A DNA stretch of 64,000 bases from Mycoavidus cysteinexigens (GTDB lineage: Bacteria; Pseudomonadota; Gammaproteobacteria; Burkholderiales; Burkholderiaceae), in assembly GCF_003966915.1 (NCBI RefSeq), contig NZ_AP018150.1, positions 1,240,001 to 1,304,000 of the forward strand, given 5' to 3'. A program made the position numbers and the translations under genes. Of the stretch, positions 47,285 to 55,904 are shown piece by piece. Position 1 is the first letter of the stretch; the number at the start of each line of letters is the position of its first letter. Under the pieces are notes generated by a model that saw nothing but the letters and a program-made list of their open reading frames with translations, had not been told where the DNA came from and searched no databases.

Positions 47285-48175
47285 ATGACCCCTCCATTTC
47301 TGACGGTGCGCGACCTATTGCGTTATGCTGTGTCGCGCTTTAACGAAGCTAAGTTATCGTTTGGGCATGGTAATGCCAATGCGTATGATGAAGCCGCTTA
47401 TTTGATTTTGCATACGCTGCATTTGCCGCTCGATATGCTCGAGCCTTTTTTAGATGCGCGCTTGCTTGAGACCGAAATGACTAGGCTGTTGCAAGTCATT
47501 GAGCGGCGGGTGCAGGAACGCGCGCCCGCCGCCTATATTACGCAGGAAGCCTGGCTGCATGGCTATCCATTTTATGTCGATGAGCGCGTGATTGTGCCGC
47601 GCTCGCTGATTGGCGAGTTATTGCAAGAAAAGCTGGCGCCATGGCTCAATGAAACTCACCCGGTCCAGACCGTGCTGGATTTATGCACCGGTTCGGGCTG
47701 CTTGGCGATCCTCGCGGCTGAAAATTTTCCTGAAGCTACGGTGGATGCAGTCGATGTGTCGGCGGATGCGTTGGCAGTGGCTCAACGGAATGTCGCCACA
47801 TATGATTTGGCGGCACGGATTACCTTATATGAGGGCGATTTGTATGCTCCGCTGCCCGCCACACGCCGCTATAATTTAATTATCGCGAATCCCCCCTATG
47901 TGAATGAGGCTTCCATGCACGAGTTGCCGGCTGAATATCAGCATGAGCCGCGGCTTGCGCTAGCCGGCGGCAGTGATGGTATGGATATTGTGCGCCAGAT
48001 TGTTGCCGGGGCGCGGCGCTGGCTAGCGCCACATGGCACGTTGATCGTTGAGATTGGGCATGAGCGGGACTACGCGCAAGCGGCGTTTAGCAAGCTTAAC
48101 CTCAATTGGCTGACGACCAGCGCGGGGGATGATTTTGTTTTTATGCTGAATGCGGCTGATTTGAATTCCATTTGA
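47285..48175 (+). CDS. prmB: Ribosomal protein L3 glutamine methyltransferase PrmB
   Basis: A 296-residue SAM-dependent methyltransferase. The SAM site is VLDLCTGSGCLAILAA, the catalytic NPPY is in LIIANPPYVNEASM, and VPRSLIGELL is the PrmB/PrmC substrate-side motif. It methylates a glutamine in ribosomal protein L3. It follows dapE by 11 bases and is probably cotranscribed. Confidence 0.92.
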   Translation: MTPPFLTVRDLLRYAVSRFNEAKLSFGHGNANAYDEAAYLILHTLHLPLDMLEPFLDARLLETEMTRLLQVIERRVQERAPAAYITQEAWLHGYPFYVDERVIVPRSLIGELLQEKLAPWLNETHPVQTVLDLCTGSGCLAILAAENFPEATVDAVDVSADALAVAQRNVATYDLAARITLYEGDLYAPLPATRRYNLIIANPPYVNEASMHELPAEYQHEPRLALAGGSDGMDIVRQIVAGARRWLAPHGTLIVEIGHERDYAQAAFSKLNLNWLTTSAGDDFVFMLNAADLNSI

Positions 48176-48182
48176 ATTCCTA

Positions 48183-49631
48183 ATGTTGCTCGATTTATTA
48201 GGCATTGGCACTCTCATTGCCCTCATCCAGTTGTTGGGGGTGCTGGCCGCTTTTCATGCAATCCGTCATGCGCGTACTTCGCAAGGCGCAGTGGCCTGGG
48301 CCGTGTCGTTGGTGGCCGTACCCTATGTAACCCTGATTCCTTATCTTTTTTTAGGCCATAGCCGGTTTACCGGTTATGTTCGAGCGCGGCGGCTGTGTAA
48401 TCAGCTTATGCACCGCCGCGCCCAGCAAAAAATCCTGACGCGCGCGCTTGATTTAGAGCCTGAGCACGGTAAACGGACCGGCTATTTAAATCAATATGCG
48501 CTTGCCGCTCTGACCCAATTAGCGCAAAAACCTTTCTCAGACGGCAATCAAGTTCGCATACTCATCAATGGAGCCGCGACCTTTGCCGCGATTTTTGCGG
48601 CGCTTGAACGCGCAACTCAATATGTGATGGTGCAGTTTTTTATAGTGCGCGATGATCGTCTCGGACGGCAGCTCAAAGACATTTTATTAGATAAAGCGGC
48701 AGCGGGGGTGCGGGTTTATTTTTTGTACGATGGCATTGGCAGTCATGAATTGCCGCGGCATTACACAGAGAGCTTAAGAGCGGGTGGCGTCGAAGTCTAT
48801 CGATTTGCTGCGCGGCGTTTTGTGAATCGTTTTCAGCTCAATTTTCGCAACCACCGCAAACTCGTTGTGGTCGATGGTGAACGGGCATTTGTTGGCGGAC
48901 ATAATGTTGGTATTGAATATCTTGGCGAAGAGCCGCCGCTGGCGCCCTGGCGCGACACACATATTGAAGTTCTGGGACCCGCCGTGCACGATCTGCAAGC
49001 GGTTTTTATCGAAGATTGGTATTGGGCTACGCAGCGCGTTCCGGTGCTTGAGCCGTCCCGACCCTGCGCACCGCTTAAGGCGGAGATGCATTGCTTGGTC
49101 ATCCCAAGTGGCCCCGCAGATCCTTATGAAACCTGTTTATTATTTTTTATCGAGCTGATTAATGCAGCCCGCCAGCGAGTCTGGATTAGCACCCCCTACT
49201 TTGTGCCGGATGAGGCTTTGTTCGTGGCCCTGCGCTTGGCCGTCATGCGCGGCCTCGATGTGCGTATTCTACTACCCGCGCGCAGTGATCATACTGTGGT
49301 TTTCGAAGCGTCCACGCTTTATGCTTATGATGCAGTGCGGGCCGGGGTCAAATTATTGCGCTATCGGCCCGGTTTTTTGCATCAGAAAGTGGTGTTGATT
49401 GACGAAGCCGCTGCCGCGATAGGTAGCGCGAATCTGGATAATCGTTCGTTCCGGCTCAACTTTGAGCTGATGGTATTAACGCTTGACGCTACCTTTGCCG
49501 CCGAAGTCAGTAAAATGCTAGAAGCAGATTTCGCCCTGGCCGATGCTGTAGCGTTGGCTGAATATATAAAACTTCCCCCTTGGCGGCGCACGGTAATGCA
49601 TGTGGCGCGGCTTTTTTCACCGCTTTTATAG
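48183..49631 (+). CDS. cls: Cardiolipin synthase (phospholipase D family)
   Basis: A 482-residue membrane enzyme. Two N-terminal membrane helices are followed by two PLD motifs: NHRKLVVVDGERAFVGGHNV (about residue 220) and LHQKVVLIDEAAAAIGSANL (about 400). It joins two phosphatidylglycerols to cardiolipin. It starts 7 bases after prmB. Confidence 0.92.
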   Translation: MLLDLLGIGTLIALIQLLGVLAAFHAIRHARTSQGAVAWAVSLVAVPYVTLIPYLFLGHSRFTGYVRARRLCNQLMHRRAQQKILTRALDLEPEHGKRTGYLNQYALAALTQLAQKPFSDGNQVRILINGAATFAAIFAALERATQYVMVQFFIVRDDRLGRQLKDILLDKAAAGVRVYFLYDGIGSHELPRHYTESLRAGGVEVYRFAARRFVNRFQLNFRNHRKLVVVDGERAFVGGHNVGIEYLGEEPPLAPWRDTHIEVLGPAVHDLQAVFIEDWYWATQRVPVLEPSRPCAPLKAEMHCLVIPSGPADPYETCLLFFIELINAARQRVWISTPYFVPDEALFVALRLAVMRGLDVRILLPARSDHTVVFEASTLYAYDAVRAGVKLLRYRPGFLHQKVVLIDEAAAAIGSANLDNRSFRLNFELMVLTLDATFAAEVSKMLEADFALADAVALAEYIKLPPWRRTVMHVARLFSPLL

Positions 49632-49640
49632 TGCATAAGC

Positions 49641-51569
49641 ATGATTCGTTTTGATCAATTTACTTTGGCCCGTGGGGTTAAACCCCTTTTTGAAAAAACT
49701 TCATTTACCCTAAATCCTGGCGAAAAAGCTGGTCTTGTAGGCGCTAATGGAGCAGGTAAATCAACCCTCTTTGCGGTTTTGCGCGGAACTTTGCAAGCGG
49801 ATGCTGGAGAAGCGACTTGGCCGTTATCCTGGCGCATTGCGCACGTCGCCCAAGAAACCCCTGAAACGGAGCGCAGCGCACTTGACTACACGCTAGATGG
49901 CGATACCGTGCTGCGTGAGATTGAAGCGCAGATTGCGAGTGCGCATGCGGCTCATGATGGCTTGGCTGAGGCCAATGCCCATGCTGCCTTTGCAGATGCC
50001 GATGGGTATACAGCGCCAGCCCGGGCGCAAGCGCTGCTACTGGGCTTAGGTTTTACGCTTGAGCAAACTAAGCAACCGGTTGCGCATTTTTCCGGGGGCT
50101 GGCGTATGCGGCTTAACCTAGCGCAAGCGCTGATGTGCCGCTCGGATTTGCTGCTCCTGGACGAACCGACAAACCATCTCGATCTCGATGCGATTGTGTG
50201 GTTGGAAGATTGGCTCAACCGCTATCCGGGTACCTTGGTGGTGATTTCGCATGACCGTGAGTTTCTGGATGCGGTCTGTGCCGTAACACTGCATATCGAC
50301 CAGCAGCAAGTGACTCGTTACGGCGGCAATTACAGTCAATTTGAGCAGTTACGCGCGCAGCAACTTAGCTTACAGCAAAGCGCTTATGACAAGCAGCAGC
50401 GCCATATCGCCCATTTGCATAGCTTTATTAACCGTTTTAAAGCCAAAGCCAGCAAAGCGCGCCAAGCACAGAGCCGGGTTAAGGCACTTGAAAGAATGGA
50501 GCAAATCGCCAGTGTACAAGCGGACTCCCCTTTCAGTTTTAGTTTTCGTACGGCTGGCACAGCCCCCAATCCAATGTTGACGCTGGATGAAGTACAGTGT
50601 GGCTATCGTTTGGCAAATCGTGATGCCACCATCATTAACGAGCTAACCTTATCGATTCAAAATGGTCAGCGCATTGGTTTGCTGGGTGCGAATGGTCAAG
50701 GTAAATCCACCTTAGTTAAAACCCTCGCTGGCGTGCTGCCGCCATTGACTGGCGACATGCATATTGGCAAGGGATTGCGGATTGGCTATTTTGCACAGCA
50801 TCAATTGGAAACGCTACGTGACTCAGATTCGCCGTTGCAGCACTTAATGCGCTTAGCGCCGGAGGCGCGCGAGCAAGAGCTACGTAATTTTCTGGGGAGT
50901 TTTAACTTTAGTGGTGCGACTGCCACCTCCCCCATCGCCCCGTTTTCCGGTGGTGAAAAAGCGCGGCTTGCGCTAGCTTTGATGATTTGGCTTAAGCCCA
51001 ATCTGTTATTGCTGGATGAGCCAACCAACCATCTTGATCTCGAAACCCGCGAGGCGCTCACTTTGGCATTAGCGCAATTCGATGGAACTTTGATTGTGGT
51101 TTCGCATGATCGACACTTGTTACGCGCCGTATGTGATCAATTTATGCTAGTTGCAAACCATTGTTTGCAACCTTTTGATGGCGACCTTGAAGATTATCGA
51201 GCTTGGCTTTTGCGTGACGCAGCCAATAAGCGTAGCCTAAGCAATAGTGCTACTGTCAGCGCGTCAACCAGCAACCATGCGGACCGCAAAGCGACGCGGC
51301 GCGCTCAAGCGGATCTTCGGCAACAGGCGATACAATTGAAAAAGCCGATCCAGCAGCGCATCACGCAATTGGAAAAGGCGTTGCAGCGCCTAGGCGCAGA
51401 GAAAAACGTAATTGATGCTCAACTGGCAGATCCAGCAAGCTATGAAAGCGCAAATAAAGCGCTGTTAAGCGATACGCTAAAACGTCAGGCCGAAGTCGCA
51501 GCACAGCTTGCAGAAGCTGAAAGCGCTTGGTTAAATGAACAAGCAAGCCTCGAGCAGCTAGAGGCTTAA
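49641..51569 (+). CDS. ABC-F family ATPase (YheS/Uup-like)
   Basis: A 642-residue soluble twin-ATPase. The P-loops are LVGANGAGKSTLF and LLGANGQGKSTLV, the signatures FSGGWRMRLNLAQAL and FSGGEKARLALALM, and the Walker B segments LLLDEPTNHLDL (twice). The inter-domain linker (QQRHIAHLHSFINRFKAKAS) and a C-terminal coiled coil (residues about 570-640) are ABC-F features, closest to YheS. ABC-F proteins act on the ribosome. It follows cls by 9 bases. Confidence 0.9.
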   Translation: MIRFDQFTLARGVKPLFEKTSFTLNPGEKAGLVGANGAGKSTLFAVLRGTLQADAGEATWPLSWRIAHVAQETPETERSALDYTLDGDTVLREIEAQIASAHAAHDGLAEANAHAAFADADGYTAPARAQALLLGLGFTLEQTKQPVAHFSGGWRMRLNLAQALMCRSDLLLLDEPTNHLDLDAIVWLEDWLNRYPGTLVVISHDREFLDAVCAVTLHIDQQQVTRYGGNYSQFEQLRAQQLSLQQSAYDKQQRHIAHLHSFINRFKAKASKARQAQSRVKALERMEQIASVQADSPFSFSFRTAGTAPNPMLTLDEVQCGYRLANRDATIINELTLSIQNGQRIGLLGANGQGKSTLVKTLAGVLPPLTGDMHIGKGLRIGYFAQHQLETLRDSDSPLQHLMRLAPEAREQELRNFLGSFNFSGATATSPIAPFSGGEKARLALALMIWLKPNLLLLDEPTNHLDLETREALTLALAQFDGTLIVVSHDRHLLRAVCDQFMLVANHCLQPFDGDLEDYRAWLLRDAANKRSLSNSATVSASTSNHADRKATRRAQADLRQQAIQLKKPIQQRITQLEKALQRLGAEKNVIDAQLADPASYESANKALLSDTLKRQAEVAAQLAEAESAWLNEQASLEQLEA

Positions 51570-51717
51570 GCAACCAATCTGTATGCAGTAAGTGAGCTTT
51601 TCCTTAGCTATCTGCAGTTGGGTTACTACAGTTTTTTATTATGGCGCCCCAGCGCATGGCTATAATAGCTGTAAGAGACAGTATCAGTATCCAGCTTTTG
51701 CCTAAAAAGTAAGAACT

Positions 51718-52065
51718 ATGCTTGAATCAATCGTCAATATAGTGACAGCCTGGGAATTTGATTTTGTCGGCTGGTTGCTTTTGCTACTACCCAGCTCTGC
51801 TGGGGCAGCGTGCTCGCTAAAATGTTTAGAGGGGCCTTTGGATAAGTGGCAAAAGCTTTACACTTTTCTGATCGGCGTGAGTTGCGCTGTATTTATTGCC
51901 CCCGCTCTGGCTGAGATATTGGCGATTACAACCCCTAAAATAGAAATTTGCATTAACTTTTTAGTGGGTTTATTTGCCCTAGCCGTGATCAGCGAAATCT
52001 TCAAAGAAATCCAATCTGCAGATTTTATTGGCACAATTAAACGTTATCTGTTGAAAAAATCATGA
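51718..52065 (+). CDS. Small membrane protein, holin-like
   Basis: A 115-residue protein with three hydrophobic segments (WLLLLLPSSAGAA, FLIGVSCAVFIAPALAEIL, INFLVGLFALAVISEIF) and a basic tail, the shape of a three-helix phage holin. Its stop overlaps the start of a second membrane protein by 4 bases. The pair looks like a phage lysis fragment, but no other phage gene adjoins. The family is not certain. Confidence 0.55.
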   Translation: MLESIVNIVTAWEFDFVGWLLLLLPSSAGAACSLKCLEGPLDKWQKLYTFLIGVSCAVFIAPALAEILAITTPKIEICINFLVGLFALAVISEIFKEIQSADFIGTIKRYLLKKS

Positions 52066-52322
52066 ATATCTTAATTGCGATTGGCTATGGGGTGATTTTT
52101 CTGATTACCACTTGGGCGGTGCTGAATCCGCGTGTGCCGACCCGAATCATCGGCACTTTGGGTTTATCGGGAATAGCTTTGGCCGCTTTTTCTTCAATCG
52201 TTGTAGAACCTGCGCGCTACAGCGCCAATGCAGTCAGTATTAGGCCAACAGAATGGATGCTGGTGCTCTGCAATGCGCTGGTTGGAATCTGGTTTTTTAT
52301 CCGCTGGATTCGACGGAAATAG
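52062..52322 (+). CDS. Small membrane protein, phage-like
   Basis: An 86-residue protein with three hydrophobic segments (GYGVIFLITTWAVL, GTLGLSGIALAAFSSIVV, MLVLCNALVGIWFFIRWI), translationally coupled to the holin-like gene. Unrecognised otherwise; probably the partner in the same phage-derived module. Confidence 0.5.
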   Translation: MNILIAIGYGVIFLITTWAVLNPRVPTRIIGTLGLSGIALAAFSSIVVEPARYSANAVSIRPTEWMLVLCNALVGIWFFIRWIRRK

Positions 52323-52377
52323 CTGTTGGGTTGATTGGATTTGCCTTTATATGACCAGGTCATAGCTCACACTTCGC

Positions 52378-52839
52378 TTATGAGGCAACCCCGATATGAA
52401 TCTGGACTTCCTCCGGACCGCTATACCATTCAAAGTCAGTTAGGTAACTTCGCTTCACGTGTGGATGCTGTTCAAAGTACGCCCAAATTGCAGCCCAGGT
52501 TTGAAAAAGAGCTGTGGGCATTGGGCCTTTAGCTTCGAAGACCAGGTACTTGCCTTCCTGAACCTCAATATTATTAAAATCAGGGTTCGGAGTTGTGACG
52601 GACACGCCCGCAGTGACATTGTAAAAGCTGGTAAGGTCAGAATCGTAGGTCGAATATACACCAACAATTGGCGTATCAGGCAACCGGCCCGGAATTTTAT
52701 CTGCAGTACCATTAGCGAAGAACTGCGCCCACAAGCCAGGAATTTTCGCGGTTTCCTGATTGAACTCATCGCGATTTATTGTGCGTACGGTTAAGCCAGA
52801 TACTAAGAAACGTGAAACATGAGTAATTTTTGGTGCCAT
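52378..52839 (-). CDS. GyrI-like/effector-binding domain protein
   Basis: A 153-residue stand-alone effector-binding domain (AraC_E_bind/GyrI/Bacterial EffBD). The pattern GLTVRTINRDEF, IPGLWAQFFANG, VGVYSTYDSDLTSFYNVTAG, then GKYLVFEAKGPMP and a final EVQIHIGV matches integron-type EffBD proteins. It may bind small hydrophobic ligands. The start at 52839 has AGGA 8 bases upstream; the open frame extends 8 codons further. Confidence 0.78.
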   Translation of the reverse strand: MAPKITHVSRFLVSGLTVRTINRDEFNQETAKIPGLWAQFFANGTADKIPGRLPDTPIVGVYSTYDSDLTSFYNVTAGVSVTTPNPDFNNIEVQEGKYLVFEAKGPMPTALFQTWAAIWAYFEQHPHVKRSYLTDFEWYSGPEEVQIHIGVAS

Positions 52840-52936
52840 GAAGATAGTCCTATATTGAATCAAGTGTCTTAGCCAAAACTCTCTTTGTGGTTTTGCCAGA
52901 ATGCTCTGGCTTAATCCTAATACAGCAAAAGTTATA

Positions 52937-52947
52937 TGAACAGTTCA
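52937..52947. promoter_or_regulatory. AbiEi operator candidate 1
   Basis: TGAAC-A-GTTCA inverted repeat upstream of the -35 region. It has the same half-sites as the second repeat exactly 60 bases downstream. Confidence 0.5.
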
Positions 52948-52968
52948 AGAACTTTTTAGTGGGTTTTC

Positions 52969-52997
52969 TGTACATAGGATATATCTATGCATATAAT
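52969..52997 (+). promoter_or_regulatory. Promoter of the abiE operon
   Basis: TGTACA (52969-52974) as -35 and a perfect TATAAT (52992-52997) as -10, spaced 17 bases. The start site would fall near 53004, about 25 bases before the abiEi ATG. Confidence 0.6.
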
Positions 52998-53012
52998 GAA
53001 CTTTATTGTTCA
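52997..53012. promoter_or_regulatory. AbiEi operator candidate 2
   Basis: TGAAC-TTTATT-GTTCA inverted repeat overlapping the end of the -10 box and the expected start site. AbiEi antitoxins are known to repress by binding paired inverted repeats at their promoter. Confidence 0.5.
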
Positions 53013-53028
53013 CTTTCTGTGTATTTAA

Positions 53029-53580
53029 ATGCATCTGCGAGAATTGATGGCCGCCCTAGAACACTGGGATGCTGCGGGCGTTTGGGCCTTTTCGTCCAAC
53101 ACCTTGAAGCTCCTCTTCCCAGGTGACGGCCGGGCTCGGTTGAAAGCGCTCTCGGCGCACCAGAGCGCGGGACTCATTGTCCGGGTGGCGCGTGGGCTTT
53201 ATATCAATCCGCGAGCACGCTGCTTACCCGACGACTTGCTCGCCGCCCTGGTCCCTTTTCTCCGGCCGTGGGATCTGAATTACTTGAGCATGGAATCGGT
53301 GCTATCCGAAGCCGACTGGATCTCTCAGATTCCTTCCCGTCTCACGCTGATGACAACAGGCCGGTCTCAGACTTTCCAGACGCCATACGGCACACTAGAA
53401 TTTGTACACACGGCACGCCAGATCTCGGATTTGCGTCCATATCTCAACTGGGACGAGCGGCGGAGCATCTGGGCTGCGACACCGGACTGTGCCCTACGCG
53501 ACCTGCGCAGAGTGGGCCGTAACCTCGACCTCGTGACTGATCTCTCCCAAGAACCTTATAAACATGCGTACACAAAGTGA
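53029..53580 (+). CDS. abiEi: AbiEi-type antitoxin (type IV toxin-antitoxin)
   Basis: A 183-residue protein with an N-terminal winged-helix part (LKALSAHQSAGLIVRVARGL, YINPRAR) followed by an AbiEi-type domain (LNYLSMESVLSEADWISQIP, LEFVHTARQI). AbiEi represses the operon and counteracts the AbiEii nucleotidyltransferase toxin. It overlaps abiEii by 17 bases. Two inverted repeats flank its promoter. Confidence 0.82.
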   Translation: MHLRELMAALEHWDAAGVWAFSSNTLKLLFPGDGRARLKALSAHQSAGLIVRVARGLYINPRARCLPDDLLAALVPFLRPWDLNYLSMESVLSEADWISQIPSRLTLMTTGRSQTFQTPYGTLEFVHTARQISDLRPYLNWDERRSIWAATPDCALRDLRRVGRNLDLVTDLSQEPYKHAYTK

Positions 53581-54484
53581 CCTTCTGCAGTTGGCCGGCC
53601 GATATGCGACGGAACGCCGCGTTCCCGTCAATACAGTTGTAAAAGAGATTCTACACTATGAAATCCTGTACGCGTTGGGCCAGAGCGGTGCATCTAGCGC
53701 GCTGACCTTTCAAGGGGGCACCGCCCTGCGACTTTGCTATCAAGGCACTAGGTATTCGGAAGATCTCGACTTCGCCGCAGGTACTTCGTTTGATCCGGCA
53801 ACGATGGCGCCATTTGCAGACCTCCTGGAGCGAGAAATCGGCGAGGCTTATGGGTTGGAAGTTGATATTAAAGCACCAAAGGATCGGCCGGCTTCTGACG
53901 GCGTGAATGTGGCGCGCTGGAGGGCTCGTGTTCGAGTGCCGCAAGCAGACCTTAGCAGTCCTCAGAACCAGGTGATCAACATTGAGGTAGCCAGCGTTCC
54001 CGCTCATGACCCTGAACTAGTGGCGGTGGCCGCAAACTATCCACATCTGCCAGCGCCCCACAAACAGATGCTCATCCTGGCAGAATCGAAGCAAGAAATC
54101 CTCGCGGACAAGATCGTCGCGCTGGGCGCTCGGCCTTTTCTTAAAGCTCGCGACATATGGGATATTAAGTTTTTGACTGACCTGGGTATCGAACTTGACT
54201 TTGATCTGGTTGGCCGTAAGCTGATCGACTATGGCTGGGAAGAAGCGCGATTCAAAGAGTGTCTCAGTAAACAGATTGAAAAACTAAAGACCCCTGAAAA
54301 ATCTGCCGCTTTTACACAAGAGATGTCCCGTTTCGTTGACGCCACTGTAGTCAAGCAACTCGAAAACCCTGCTGTGGTTCAGGCCTATCTGAAACGTGCG
54401 CACGCCCTTGGCATAAGCACTATTAATCATCCTTTTTCCGCTGCCTCTAAGCAACCATCCCCATTAAGACGATTGCAAGAGTAA
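53564..54484 (+). CDS. abiEii: AbiEii-type nucleotidyltransferase toxin
   Basis: A 306-residue AbiEii/AbiGii nucleotidyltransferase. The motifs are FQGGTALRLCYQGTRYSEDL followed by DF (GG-S/T and D-D metal site), AESKQEILADKIVALGAR (K-E-LADK) and KARDIWDIKFL. These toxins modify nucleic acid, probably RNA such as tRNA, and cause growth arrest or phage abortion. The last 12 codons (after about 54447) lie antisense to a decayed transporter gene, so the C-terminus may be a fusion tail. Confidence 0.85.
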   Translation: MRTQSDLLQLAGRYATERRVPVNTVVKEILHYEILYALGQSGASSALTFQGGTALRLCYQGTRYSEDLDFAAGTSFDPATMAPFADLLEREIGEAYGLEVDIKAPKDRPASDGVNVARWRARVRVPQADLSSPQNQVINIEVASVPAHDPELVAVAANYPHLPAPHKQMLILAESKQEILADKIVALGARPFLKARDIWDIKFLTDLGIELDFDLVGRKLIDYGWEEARFKECLSKQIEKLKTPEKSAAFTQEMSRFVDATVVKQLENPAVVQAYLKRAHALGISTINHPFSAASKQPSPLRRLQE

Positions 54485-54816
54485 TAGTAAGTGCCCCACC
54501 CAGACGAGTCGCTATTTGCGCAAACGGCATCAGTTCTAGACGGTGAGCGGAAGTCAGAATCGCAATACCGCTAACACCACCCATGCCACTGTGACACGTA
54601 TTAATAAAAGCACTTTCAATTGGATATAAACCCTATCCATTTCCCTACAAAAAAGCCAACCGCGGTAAGCGTAAAGACCGTTACTATAATCGTAACGATA
54701 TTGACTAAGTTGAAAGCTGCCATTAAATCTGCCCAAGAAGTGGTCGTTATCCCAATAATAAACGGGCCGTCTCTAATTTTACAATTATTCGGCACACGGC
54801 TTTCAATTTACTACAA
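54447..54816 (-). pseudogene. 2-hydroxycarboxylate transporter (CitS/MleP-like) C-terminal remnant
   Basis: Two frames carry the family C-terminus. One reads SWADLMAAFNLVNIVTIIVT then GFFVGKWIGF and stops near 54620. The next frame resumes PIESAFINTCHSGMGGVSGI, AILTSAHRLELMPFAQIATR. The GMGG and AQI-R elements are those of citrate/malate:sodium symporters. A frameshift near 54625 and the absence of the N-terminal two thirds make it a pseudogene. Confidence 0.72.
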
Positions 54817-55080
54817 CAAGATTCTTCTTCTCTCAGCATTAGGCGGCGTAAAATGCGAGCTTTAATCAATCTTCAATATCAGGAAAAGCTCCTTTTTAGC
54901 CAGCAGAAAATATAGCGCGATCGCCCTGTAATTTTACCTTGCTTTACCTGTTAGCACTCTCTCTAAAAGCTCCTGCCCTAGCTTATGGGGGCACTAAAAA
55001 TTTATTGCTTAACGCTCCTTGCTTTCCTATAGTGAGAAAACACGCTATGGGGTTTTCATTAGCAACATATGGAGGCTAGC

Positions 55081-55200
55081 ATGACACTCATCGAGCCTTC
55101 TAGTAATTCCAGAAGTATATCCGCTTCAAATACTCATTATCATATGGTGGATAACATGACTACATTAACTAATAGTGCCATCTCGGGAGTTAAAGAATGA
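55081..55200 (+). CDS. Small leader ORF upstream of the lipoprotein
   Basis: A 39-codon frame with a strong ribosome site (GGAGG, 5 bases before the ATG). It reads MTLIEPSSNSRSISASNTHY, HMVDNMTTLTNSAISGVKE and its stop overlaps the lipoprotein ATG (ATGA). It is Ser/Thr/Asn rich with no known family. It may be a genuine small protein or serve to couple translation. Confidence 0.5.
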   Translation: MTLIEPSSNSRSISASNTHYHMVDNMTTLTNSAISGVKE

Positions 55201-55790
55201 AGAAACAGATTTTGGCCACTCTACTACTGGTTATTGGGAGTTTGATCGCCGGATGCGGGGGAAGTGATGACCTAACCGAAACACCCAAAGCTGAAACACC
55301 CAAAGCCGAAGCACTCAAAGAAAATAACTATACTGAGTGGGCTTCTTTACTAAATAACTCGTCTAAAGATGATGGAAAAGGGAACCTTATAGTAACCCTA
55401 AAAGATGGTCGAACGATAATGGGGTCTCGTGGAAACTCTACCGATCGTCAAGGAGGGATTGAAAGTATATTGGTTCTACCATCTTCTTATTCGTCGAATC
55501 TGGAAGAATTTAAAATGGAAAAATTGAAAGAAAATAGCGTTCACATTACATTAAATGACAGCATAAAAGCTAAACCTAAATTAGCTTTTTATATTCCGTA
55601 TAAAAATCTACTAAATAAAGAAGAGATTCAAAATAAACTTAACAAAATCAGGATTATTTATTTAATTAAAAATATAGAAAGCCAAGTGAATATACCTTTC
55701 AAAGTAATTCAGACTCCAGAGGATGAATCTTGGATCGAGTTCAGTTTAATTGGCTCGGGTAAATACTTATTTAAAACTCTTGCACAATAA
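55197..55790 (+). CDS. Putative lipoprotein
   Basis: A 197-residue protein with a type II signal (MKKQILATLLLVIGSLIAGC; lipobox LIAGC, Cys about residue 20). After GGSDD comes a short repeat (ETPKAETPKAEALK), then a charged globular part. No family is recognised. It has no ribosome site of its own and is coupled to the 39-codon ORF. GC is low. Confidence 0.7.
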   Translation: MKKQILATLLLVIGSLIAGCGGSDDLTETPKAETPKAEALKENNYTEWASLLNNSSKDDGKGNLIVTLKDGRTIMGSRGNSTDRQGGIESILVLPSSYSSNLEEFKMEKLKENSVHITLNDSIKAKPKLAFYIPYKNLLNKEEIQNKLNKIRIIYLIKNIESQVNIPFKVIQTPEDESWIEFSLIGSGKYLFKTLAQ

Positions 55791-55819
55791 TAGTTAAGCT
55801 CAGATAAAGACTCAGATTT

Positions 55820-55843
55820 CACCGATTAAATTTTGAATCGGTG
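55820..55843. other. Hairpin after the lipoprotein gene
   Basis: CACCGATT and AATCGGTG form an 8-base-pair stem with an 8-base loop between the lipoprotein and NLR2 stops. There is no T-run on either strand, so it is not a clear terminator. Confidence 0.4.
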
Positions 55844-55904
55844 TTCGGCCGCAGCACACTCCTCATCCTTGGAGGAAACTTTGCCGCGGCCTCTTAAGAA
55901 AATA

